A stretch of DNA of 64,000 nucleotides from Knufia peltigerae (Eukaryota; Ascomycota; Eurotiomycetes; Chaetothyriales; Trichomeriaceae). Location of the stretch: positions 186,001-250,000 of the forward strand of contig JAPDRN010000019.1 of the NCBI GenBank assembly GCA_030247855.1. Direction: 5' to 3'. Positions within the stretch are counted from its first letter, which is position 1, and every line of letters begins with the position of its first letter. Positions 41,395 to 51,448 of the stretch are shown one piece after another. The notes under the pieces were generated by a model. The model did no database searches. It was not told the DNA's origin and was given only the letters and a program-made list of their open reading frames with translations. A program made the position numbers and the translations under genes.

Positions 41395-43313
41395 TTTGGC
41401 GACTCCTCGACTTCTTGCTGGTATCTTGTTTGCAGTGGGAGAGTGAGAAGAATGATCGAACAGGAGCAGAAGGGTGGGTATGCTTGCACTGGGGCAGCAG
41501 GAAATATAGCCTACACACAGTCGCAGTTCACAAACTACCGCAAGTTCCCCGCAGCGACGACCGGCGAGGGGGAGGCAATGGAGGCTTAGTGCCGCCCCAC
41601 ACCACGCCTAGAAAAAAACCACGAGTTTGGCTGGTCAGGCCTGTACAGGGCCATTATCCCACTTAAGAATGGGTTTGCTGCTGTTCGGTGTTGAGAGACC
41701 GAAGTTCAACTACAGTTCTCTATTACAGACTCTCAACCCAACGATGAAGCACCTGTGCTGTACACTGTATCTTTGTTTTCCTCGCACACCCCTCTGCTTA
41801 GCTCCCAACACGAAGGTGACAGTAGCAGATGAAAATTGTTCTCTACCCCTCGGCTGGCTGTTTTGGGAAGTCCGAGAATGTGGCTGTACCCAACGCAGAG
41901 CTCGGCATCAAACGCCGACCCAAGCTTCTGTCTCGACCGGGGCGGCTTGTCAGAAGTTGGCGCTTCACACAACAATAGCTCACGGAGCGATTTCAAAGTC
42001 GAATTTTGAGAAGTCCGTGGGGGTACGTACAATGGGGGCCGCCATCTTACGGCGCCCACGGGCAACAGAACCCAGCGAAAATATTGTGGAACAGTCGACA
42101 GGCTACACTGAATCTGCCCAATTGGTTTTTGCCGTGAGAGACAATCGGATGTGAACCGGCAATATGCCGCGCTCGACGGCGAGACGGGCGTTTTCACACA
42201 AGCATCTTTGAGCTTTCCCATCTGACCTCGACATTTGGCTTCAATATCACTTTGCATATTAAGAAATCTATACTTCCACCACGGTAAGACCTTGTTGGTT
42301 CTCTCTAGCGTGATGGTGTTGTGCTATGCCTGGTTCCCTACCTGATTTCTCGTTATGCGGGCCCTCCGCGGGTTTGTGCGGGCCAAATGGGTGTTGCTTG
42401 GGTGGGGGAAACATGTGAGTACGTGAGCTTCAATGCAGCTGAGATGGGGGTTTCATGCTGCGGTGAATCTCACAAGGTGACATACGTATGATGAAGAGAA
42501 ACGACGTTCATGTTGAACTCTGTGAGCAGATATGAGAGTAACCATGATTGAGTCTTCAGTTTCGACTTCGGATTTCGGAGCGATAGTTCTTCCACCCACG
42601 TGATCTTCAACAACATCCAACCTCAGCAAGACCTTCGACTTCTTTCATCTCTTTGTGGCTTGGGTATTTGCTATGCGTAAGATCTATTTAGTGGCCCTCG
42701 GTTTCTCAGTGACTTGTCGGATTTCCAGTTCCTCAGACAACTGGGCCCGCCATGATTATAAACCACGTGCGGCGGCTTCCTCATTCCGAGATCTTGAAGC
42801 TGCCCGATTTCAGAGACTCACCAAGAATGCATTTAACATCCCTAAGTGCACCCTTATACGATGAAAATATTGAAATTGATGTACATGATATTGCCCTTGG
42901 CTCCAGACTGATAAAACTTGTCATGTGCCGACAAAATGGACATTGTTCACTGGAATGAACCCAGCCGGGGAAATAAAACCTCCAGATCTCCGGCTGAGCG
43001 CTTCAGTTTCCCCAGATTATGCAGCCACCAGTACGTTCTGCACCGCAATCTTCATCTGAATTAGGAATTCGTCTCTAGAACGCACCAATGGGAGACAAAT
43101 TCCTCCTCGCATTACCTTTCCAACATGGAGCCTTGCCTCTTTCCGAGGTCGTTCCGAGGATGCTATTCATAACTCGCAGGACCGCTCGGGTGCTTTCGAA
43201 AGCAAGCACTTGCGACCTGTCTTTAAAGTGTCGGTCTGCTCCTCACTGGGAATCATACCCATCTTGACAACATACCACAAAAAGTATTGTTCACGAAAGT
43301 ATAAAGCGGAAAC
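41395..43313. promoter_or_regulatory. Divergent intergenic region
   Basis: 1.9 kb between DAK1 (-) and an aldehyde dehydrogenase (+). Open frames up to 175 codons overlap one another on both strands but have no conserved features. It must hold both promoters. No repeat recognised. Confidence 0.45.
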
Positions 43314-44926
43314 ATGTATTTGAAAAAGGCCTCTGACGGGAAGGGCGTCGTTCCTTGCGTGATCAATGGAGAAGCCCTCAACCTGCCCGACTCACAGAAC
43401 TTCCCAGTCATACAAGGGTCAACAGGAGAAACGGTGCATTATGCACAGAGTGCTACGGTGGAGGTCGCCATCGCTGCCGCGGACGCCTCATGGAAAGCCT
43501 TCAAATCTTGGAAGAAAACAACAGTGGATGAGCGTCGAGACGTGCTCCTACGAGCAGCCGACATACTTGAAAGGAGAGGTGACGAAGCCGCAAAACGAAA
43601 CACCACCGAGACCAGCGCTTCCAACAGGTGGACACCCTTCGATGTCATGTATGCCGCGAAGCAAGTTCGAGAGGCAGCCTCTTGTGTGACCACCGCGGTC
43701 CATGGCACCATTCCAAGCAGTTCCGATCCCGAAGTCACGTCATTAGTATTCAAAGAGCCTATTGGGCCGGTATTGATCATCCCACCGTACGTATGTTGAA
43801 GCTGTGGTTCGCTCCTGCTGATACCTGCAACAGGTGGAACGCTCCACTAATCCTGGCTTTCCGTGGGATTGCTCACATTCTAGCGGCTGGATGCTCGGTG
43901 GTTTTGAAAGCGTCGGAAATCTGTCCCTTCACCCATCAGATCATGCTGGAGTGCTTGAAGGAGGCCGGTCTTCCCGCGGGTGTGGTCAATCAAGTTCAAT
44001 GTGCTCGGAAGGACGCAGCGGCGGTGACGGAAGCTCTGATTGCACATCAAGCGATCCGAAAGGTCGAATTTATCGGCAGTGCGGCTGTCGGCAAGATCAT
44101 CGGTAGTGTGGCAGCGAAGTACCTGAAGCCGGTGCTGATGGAGCTTGGTGACCAGAGCCCCGCCATCATTCTCGAAGACGCGGATTTGAAAGCAGCAGCA
44201 GGTATGGTGGTAGCAGGAGGTAAGTCGAAGGAACCTTGAAACCCAGCTAGAGTGCTCGTGTACTGACAAAAGGCTCAGCCCTAGCACATCACGGCCAATT
44301 ATGTTTTGGCACCGAGCGAATCATTGTGGTCGAGAAGGTCAAGGATGCATTTTCGAAGGAACTCGTTGCAGCGATGAAGACGATCCCAGAAGCCGGCGAC
44401 GCAAGCTCGGCTGAGGCAGCCAAGAAGGCTCAGGAGCTGATCCTCGAGGCGGTAAAGCATGGAGCAGAATTTCTGGCAGGGAACGCCGACCTTACTGGCA
44501 AATCGTCTCTTACGCCATCGATCCTGACGAATTTGAATCCCAAGTCACGCATCAATCACGTAGAGTCATTTGCGCCTACAGCCTCACTGTACGTGGTCAA
44601 GGACGCCGATGAGGCGTTGGCGAGGGCCAACGAGACGGAGTTTGGGCTTTCGGCTTCGGTTTGGACCCAGAACTACAAGAAGGCGATCGAATTTGCCCGT
44701 GAGCTGGACTTCGGTCAAGTTCAAGTCAATGGAATGACCATGTATGCTGATGGTAAGTGATGCTCGCACCAAGATAATGCTTGTCGGTTGGACACCTTTA
44801 CTGACCCAAGAAACTCAAACAGTCCACGCACCTGCGACGGGATACAAGGGTAGTGGCTGGGGGAGTAATAATGGCAGGCACGGAGTTGAGGAGTTTCTGT
44901 TCAACAAATGGGTATCGCTGCGTTGA
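43314..44926 (+). CDS. Aldehyde dehydrogenase, NAD(P)+-dependent, divergent
   Basis: Exons 43314-43786, 43834-44219, 44279-44752 and 44823-44926 give 478 codons. It should oxidise an aldehyde to the acid; the substrate is unknown, and the relatives I recall act on aromatic aldehydes. Landmarks are PPWNAPLILAFRG, the cofactor loop EFIGSAAVGK (family norm FTGSTxVG), general base E261 (LMELGDQSP, where most relatives have ELGG), and nucleophile C295 (HHGQLC). The acceptor of intron 2 (CTCAG at 44274-44278) was picked because it gives the conserved 34-residue Glu-to-Cys spacing; a nearby AAAAG acceptor would make it 36. The C-terminal GYKGSGWGSNNGRHGVEEF matches the family. It is followed by an aldo-keto reductase on the same strand. 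Confidence 0.87.
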
Positions 44927-45797
44927 TCCCTAGCAGTGAGTAGAGATGATTGAGGATTGGAAAGGGGTGAGAAGCCTTGTCACGTGTGCCTGTACTCTGG
45001 ACTGCCGTCTGGCATTCCATGTACGTACGTAATCCGTACGGGTAGAGCAATTACAAAGTCGCAGCGCTGTCCGACGCCCATGAGTTTCGGATACGAATGA
45101 AGGAGTGAAATTGTATATCGTGACGGGGTTTACGGACCGCTTCACCAAGTCAGCCTCTCAATTACTCAGCGTTCAAGGAAATCCCCATCATGACAGTAGC
45201 CAGCGTACTGTACATTGATTCCCAATGTTCTCTGAAGGTCATTTTGTACGAGTACTCAATCACGACTCCATAACGGGTGAACTTGGACCGTTTCGTCCAT
45301 GCGAGTACCTATCCAGTGTACGGAGTATATACCTAGGTATGTACGAAGTACTCCGTAGTACGACAATCCAATGCATATGAGGCGGAGTTTATACGGAGTA
45401 TACATAAAATATATTATTTACCCCAACAAATCCTTTTCCATCTTTTGGGGTGTTAAATACGGAGTATTTGTTGTACGTTGTTATCATTATTATTCAGCAA
45501 TCGATCTTTTGGGGGCTTTAATGAGTACCTTGTACGAAGTAGAGATCTTGAAGCTATGATTTGCAAAGGTCAGTAGACGAATACGAGTACGATTACGGTC
45601 GGGTACAAGTTGGTATGTCAAGTCCTATTTAGAACCTCTGCCACTACGAGTCGATTCTTCTCACTTTACCGATGCCATATTGAATTCAAGTGGTCGTAAC
45701 GTACCTGTCCTTGAAGTGAGACCTCTCTCGAATTACCTAAAAAAACTGTCGGACAATCAGATCATCAAAGTTATATTCTGGAAAACAACGTCCAAAA
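44927..45797. promoter_or_regulatory. Intergenic with clustered TACGGAGTA palindromic motifs
   Basis: 871 bp between two plus-strand enzyme genes. Four exact copies of TACGGAGTA or its complement lie within 148 bp (45319-45327, 45349-45357, 45392-45400, 45458-45466), together with a TACCTAGGTA palindrome (45330-45339) and several GTACGAGTAC-like words. The surrounding DNA is AT-rich. No gene recognised. Confidence 0.6.
45319..45466. repeat. Cluster of TACGGAGTA / TACTCCGTA motifs
   Basis: Three copies read TACGGAGTA and one reads TACTCCGTA on the plus strand, at irregular spacing of 30, 43 and 66 bp between starts. Each unit can pair with an inverted neighbour (for example GTACGGAG...CTCCGTA at 45319 and 45349), so a hairpin could form. 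Confidence 0.7.
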
Positions 45798-47098
45798 ATG
45801 TCACACATCCCAACTCGCCAACTAGGTCGCAATGGCCCACAGGTCACCGCTTTGGGTTTCGGAGCCCTTGGACTGTCGACGTTTTACGGCAAGCCACAAC
45901 CGGACGAGGAACGCTTTGCGTTTCTGGACCATGCCCACAAGGTCGGTGCGAGGAATTGGGACACGGCTGATGTGTACGGGGACAATGAAGATTTGATCGG
46001 AGAGTGGTTCAGACGAAGTGGGAAACGCGACGATGTAAGTCGACCGTCATCACACTCCACGTACCGTCATACTTTCACCGGTACAGCCGCGAGACTCCAA
46101 ACAACTGATGCATGCCGGTTGGTAGATCTTCCTAGCTACCAAATTCGCGACAGTTTGGCATCCGGACGGGACTAGAACTTTCAACAATGAACCTGGATAC
46201 GTCAAGGAAGCATGCGAAAAGAGTCTCAACAGGTTGGGTATCGAAACCATCGATCTTTACTATTGTCACAGATTGAGCGGAAAGACTGCCATCGAAGACA
46301 TGGTTGAGGCAATGGCTGATTTGGTCAAGTATGAAACACCTCCTCATACTTCTTCCTTCCTTCCTCCCCATCCACGTCAATCCCAATCACCTGCCACCAC
46401 TTCCCGTCACTGTTCCTCGTTCTTTTCATTACCACATCCCCCTTAGCGTTGAATACCTGACTAGACGCAATTTGGCGAGATGGAAATGCTAACAAGTCCT
46501 TTCAAATTTAAAAAGACAAGGCAAGGTCAGATACCTAGGGTTGAGCGAATGTTCAGCCGAGTCCCTTCGAAGGGCGCACAAAATCCACCCCATCTCGGCC
46601 GTTCAGGTCGAATACAGTCCCTTCACGACGGAGTTGGAATCCCCCCAGATCGGACTGTTGGACGCTTGTCGGGAACTGGGCGTGGCGGTCGTCGCGTACA
46701 GCCCGCTCGGCCGGGGGTTCCTCACGGGTCAGTACAGGTCCCTGGACGACTTTGACGACGACGACATCCGACGCACCCTCCCTCGGTTCTCCCCCGACAA
46801 CTTCCACAAGAACCTCGAACTCGTCGACCGGATCGGGTCGCTCGCCGACAAAAAGGGCTGCACGGCGGGACAGTTGACCCTGGCCTGGCTCATGGCCCAG
46901 GGCGAAGACGTGATTCCGATCCCGGGGACGAAAAAGATCAAATACCTCGACGACAACATGGGGGCGTTGAACGTCAAGTTGACGCCCGAGGAAAACCGAG
47001 AGATCAGAAAGGCCATCGAGAGTGCCGAGGTCAGCGGGAGTCGGTATCCTCCCTTCATGCAGGCGTACAACTTTATGGACACACCGGAGAGATCGTAA
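45798..47098 (+). CDS. Aldo-keto reductase (AKR13-like)
   Basis: Exons 45798-46034, 46126-46328 and 46516-47098 give 340 codons. It is a NADPH-dependent reductase of aldehydes or ketones with a TIM-barrel fold. The catalytic tetrad is visible: D55 and Y60 in NWDTADVYGDNEDL, K85 in IFLATKF, and H127 in DLYYCHR. The NADPH-binding end has SPLGRGFLTG and IPIPGTKKIKYLDDN. The overall pattern (LGFGALGLSTFYG start) is that of the yakc/AKR13 branch. Intron 1 is 91 bp, phase 0. Intron 2 is 187 bp, phase 2, unusually long here, and carries an AT-rich second half ending TTTAAAAAG. It ends 217 bp from the convergent dienelactone hydrolase. Confidence 0.93.
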
Positions 47099-47315
47099 AG
47101 ATGTGCAGAACTCAATAGCTGCCGAAAACTTTTGCCAATGTTTCGGAGTGTTGACGATCCGAGCAGGGAAACAGTAAAATAGGGTACTCATGAGGATTGT
47201 GATCATGTACCATGTACCTCCTGTGCAGAACTATATACCATTTCTAATCTACTTTTTCCCTGCCCGCATCGCGATACATGATGCCTTCATTCTCACACGC
47301 ATCCAAGTGTCCACT

Positions 47316-48235
47316 TCAATGCAAGTGTTGGGCGAACCAGTAAACCACGGCGTTCTTGGCACGCTCCAGTCCCTTCTTCTGGACGGCGTTGTTGGGGTCT
47401 CCCCTCGTGGCGAAACCGTGGGCCAAGCCGGGAAAGTACTGGTAGTCGTACTCGATGCCCAGAGTCGGGATGACCTTGTTCGAGTACGCCTTGAGGTCCT
47501 CGGTGTACAGAGGATCATTCTCTGGGGACAAGATCTGGACCGGCACGGACACGGCGTCGATCTCAGAGGTCAAGAGCAACGACGGGTGAGCGGTGGAGAT
47601 GCAGTCTACCAGGTTGTTGCCTATAGAAAAACAAAAACGAAGAACGAGCAGGTTAGTATTTGTACGCCTGGCAAAAGGGAAGGAGGAGACGTTATGAAGA
47701 AAAAGAAGAGGAAAACTCACCCTTGGCGCCGAGTTGGAAAACAGCCCAACCTCCATAGCAAAACCCAATAGCCCCAACCTTCTTATAACCAAGTTCGTTC
47801 TTGAGTGCCTTTGCCGCCGCAAAGATCTCTGGTCCTCTCTTGTCCTTGTCGTGGCGACCGAGGAAGGCTCCGACGTCAAAGTGCTTTGCCTTTTCAGGAT
47901 CTTCCAAATTCTCTGGAGGTACGATCTCACCGCCGAAGCTGCAAGCGTGAGGTAAAAAGGAAAAGAGTCAGTTATTGATCGTTTTTGGACACGGACTGAT
48001 TTTTCGGATAATGCACTCACAAATCGACCAGATACACCGTGGCATCGGCCTCTTTGGCATAGTGGTCCGCCAACACGCGAAGGTTGGTCAATGTCCAGCC
48101 AAAGATGTCGTGGACAATGAGGATGGCGGCATCCTTGTTCGAACCAGACACATAGGTGTCGAGACCTGCGATCTTGGTCTCTTTGCCTTCAGGATTGCCC
48201 GTCCAGCGGAAACCGGTCTTGCAGCAGTCGCCCAT
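47316..48235 (-). CDS. Dienelactone hydrolase family protein
   Basis: Exons, in transcript order, are 48021-48235, 47721-47938 and 47620 down to 47316, giving 245 codons. It is an alpha/beta hydrolase; the bacterial archetype opens dienelactone in chloroaromatic breakdown, whereas many fungal members have unknown substrates. The triad is visible: C132 in GAIGFCYGGW, D180 in LSPENDP, H212 in GLAHGFATRG. ILIVHDIFGW near residue 38-47 provides the oxyanion-hole strand. The start MGDCCKTGFRWTG is chosen over an in-frame ATG 15 codons upstream because it matches the typical family start. Introns are 82 and 100 bp. There is no signal peptide, so it is likely cytosolic. Confidence 0.92.
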
Positions 48236-49715
48236 TTTCTGCAGTAGATGTCGAGCAGAATAAGGAGTTTCTTTCAACACTGGACGGTACAGCTATACTT
48301 TGTTGAGAGAAATCTTCGTTGAAGAAAAAGGAAAGAGGTTTGATAAAGTATTTTGAGCTTTGGTGGAGGCGGGGAACGGAATGATATTTACTGTACTGAG
48401 TTTAGCAAGAGATAAAGAGAAGAGAGAGGACCAACAGGTGCTCGAACAGACCCGACCGACAGTGCCCCGCTCTTGAGGTTTCGAATGGTTTCTGGGATGT
48501 TTTTGGTGTTGTGAATCTCACTAGCGGGAGGAATCGAAGTCGGCCACGGCTGTAATAAGTAGCTGGAGGGGGCCACCCGATTTTCGGAATTAGCGTCGGT
48601 ATTCCGAAAAGCTTCCAAAGATCTGATTCCAAGTTTTCGTACAACACTCCAAAGCGCAAGTTGAGAGGTCGCCGATTTTGAATTTGTCATCCAATGCTGA
48701 CTGGATCGTGACTTGTTGAGATAGAGACGCTGAACGAGGGGAAAGAGCAGTGTGACATGTTGGAAAGGGGGCCTCAAACCTATAGGCGGTCATGTATGGA
48801 TCATCAAACAACCTACCGGCAACCGTGCAATGTCGACGGACATGTGTCTTTGATATAGGCTGATACAGGTCATGATGGGGATGACGATGATGATCCTCGA
48901 CCTGTTTTCGGAGTATCAGGGCATTCCCCGTCGGCTTTAATTGATGTTGGACATCTGGTAAAGGCTGTTGTTCGCTCAGAGTCGTTCTGGTCTTTGGTTA
49001 TACCAGAGGCCGGAGTACCGGTGCAAAGTCATCATCGTGGCTCGTACAACTTTATCTTACGCGGGCCGACACAGTTGATTCGATCCGATGACATACTGTA
49101 TGTCACGCACTCGACGTCGTTACCCAATCGGGCTTAGCGCCAAGATAGGGCACTGCCCGCGCTCGCACATTTACTCGCGCAGCCCTCACCATAGCCTAGT
49201 TCTAGTTCCTCGTGTTAGTTATTTCCGTCAATGAGACTCCTATTGTTGTGAGATCCTGATACTGTACTTACACAGACGGATGGATTTGTTGTGGGTAGAC
49301 CCTTGTAAATACCCAGGGAAGGGAGAATGATTAGACGGAAAGTCATTGATTGAGATTTGACGCGATAGATTGTTAGGCGCTGTAGGCTGTCACTACGGTG
49401 TTCCTCAGGTACCCCTAAATGCTAGGCAACTTGGGGGGAGCGTTGGGGGCCAACAACCACCTCACCTGCACCTAATTAAGCTGTGAGCCTGAGTTCTGTG
49501 AATTTTATACCCATTACTACCTAGGTAGGTACAAAGGTACCTTGTCCACCCAGCTACTTTATCCATCGGTACTACCACTGAATATTCAACGCTCTTCCTC
49601 ATCCATGACTTAGATCTCCTCAAAATTTCCTCATTGTATAAAGCTTCATTCCACAATCACTGACTGGGAAGAACTCAATTGCCACATGTCCCCAGTAGAT
49701 ATGTATATCACCATT
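48236..49715. other. Intergenic, no gene recognised
   Basis: 1.5 kb between two minus-strand genes. A 129-codon minus-strand frame (48388-48777) has no conserved features. It contains a TACCTAGGTA palindrome (49518-49527). The left part is the dienelactone hydrolase promoter. Confidence 0.45.
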
Positions 49716-51058
49716 TCACAATTTGGCCTGTCTCTGGTCACCTATCTCGACGACCAATTTCCCAAACTGTGATCCCTTCTTCATTTCGTCGAACAGGCCG
49801 TTGATACCATCGAGATTCTCGATACCACTGACAACTCGACTCACCACGGGCTTCGATTTGGACCGTTTGACGAAATCAACCATGTCCTTGAACTCCTTCC
49901 GACTCCCCATAGTTGAACCCTTGACTTCAATGTTGCGCAAGACGGCTTGCATCAAGAATGGCATCTTCGGACTCACCGTCATACCATAGATTGAAACTAT
50001 ACCACCATCCTAGCAATTTTCAATCTTGTCAGCATATGAGGTGAATCCAAGAGGAACTGAAATGCAAGACTGGAGAATTCGTCGGTCTCGTTACCTTCAA
50101 TAGTTTGGCCCCTTTTTCAACTATATCAGCACCGGCACCGTCCACAATGGCATCAAACTTTTTATTGTCTTTTGGCAACATCTTGAGGAGTTTGGAGTGC
50201 CAGTCCTTGTCCTTGTAAATCACACCACCTTTTGCGCCCAGTGCGACGGCCTGGTCAATCTTGGCCTGGTCACCACTCGTCACCCAGGCATTGGCTCCTG
50301 TCGCCGTGACGAACATAAGTGCCATCAAAGCCACACCACCGCCAATACCGGTGATGAGAATGTTCCTAGCGATCGACACATGTTAGCTAGTGTTTCGAGA
50401 CGAAGGACCGGTGAGGATAAGGTGTGTGAGACTGACTTTCCAGGTTGAAGATTGTGAGAACCACACTTGACCATGACCGCCCTCCACGCCGTGAGTCCAG
50501 TCAGAGGGATCGCCGCACATTCCACGTCGCTCAAGTGCGCAGGTGCTTCCTCGACTTCGTTCTGATCAATGGCACAATATTCCTGTAATGTGCCGATGTC
50601 GTTGGACTTCGTGCCGCCCAAGATCCGATACCCTCGAGGGTCTTCTGGTCCTTCGAGGGCTTCTTCCCACCCCGTACCTGGGTTGAGCACCACTCGTTTG
50701 CCGATCCACGAAGCATCAGCCCCGGAACCCACATCGGTCACCGTACCGCATCCGTCGGCCAGGAGAGGTACTCCAAAACCAATGGCCGGGTAAAGAGCCT
50801 GACGAATAAATAAATCTCGATGATTGAGGGCAGCACTTTTGATCCTGATTATCAGCAACAGTGGAAGATCAACCGGGGGAAGAACACAGAACGTGTGCAA
50901 AATGACAATAAATGTCTCGATGGCGTGGCTTACGCGTGAAATTTAACAATTAGTTGGCCTGGTCCCGGGTTTGGTTTCGGTACAGTGTCGATGCTCAGGG
51001 GATAATATACCTGCCCAGGCTTGCCCGGAGTATGTTTGACTGAAATCGCTCGCGGCAT
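49716..51058 (-). CDS. Medium-chain dehydrogenase/quinone reductase-like protein
   Basis: Exons, in transcript order: 50934-51058, 50437-50835, 50095-50365, 49716-50009, giving 362 codons. It is an NAD(P)H-dependent oxidoreductase of the MDR superfamily; the substrate is unknown. The GroES-like N-terminal domain contains AAALNHRDLFIRQALYP (about 41-57), typical of yogA-like members. The cofactor domain has ILITGIGGGVALMALMF (about 177-193), with GIGGG in place of the usual GxGxxG turn. The acceptor of intron 1 (AAAAG ending at 50836) was chosen because it gives KFHAAALNHRD; a CAG nine bases earlier would add three residues. The second exon retains GVPLLADGCGTV, where zinc-type enzymes carry catalytic Cys or His, so zinc binding is uncertain. 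The C-terminal exon has DGGIVSIYGM. Confidence 0.88.
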
Positions 51059-51448
51059 CGTTGCGGTGACTTTGTACGCACAGAGCCTGACGATTTCTTC
51101 AACGGATACTTGGTATGTATCAACGAGTTGAATAAAGTGATGACTACGGAATAATAATACTACCGACGAACCCCCAAGGTCCCGGTTTATTAGTAGTTGT
51201 CACCTCCGCATTTCCCCCTTCTGAGTAGCACACGAAGCGCGAGCTCGGCTACCTAGAAGCATTGTATTTTTACCTCGGCCCGCAAGTCATTAGGACCAAG
51301 GCTGCAGCACTTTGTGACGTCTTCGAGTGAGAAAATATACATGCATACAGTTGTGCATCAATCATGGCCCGTATGAGTATATAGTATATGACATATCCGG
51401 CCCTCAGTAGTACCGGGCTGACTTCGAGAATGGCGTGATAGCCTCTAC
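51059..51448. other. Intergenic, promoter of reductase and helicase 3' flank
   Basis: 390 bp between two minus-strand genes. AT-rich with a few palindromic GTAC words. Nothing else recognised. Confidence 0.45.

Noticed and set aside
48388..48777. 129-codon minus-strand frame upstream of the dienelactone hydrolase
   Set aside because: No motif and no conserved composition; it overlaps the likely promoter of the hydrolase.
39341..51058. DAK1 together with the 43-51 kb enzymes as one glycerol or methylglyoxal pathway cluster
   Set aside because: DAK1 is a housekeeping kinase separated by 1.9 kb from the others and divergently oriented, and no shared regulatory signal was seen.
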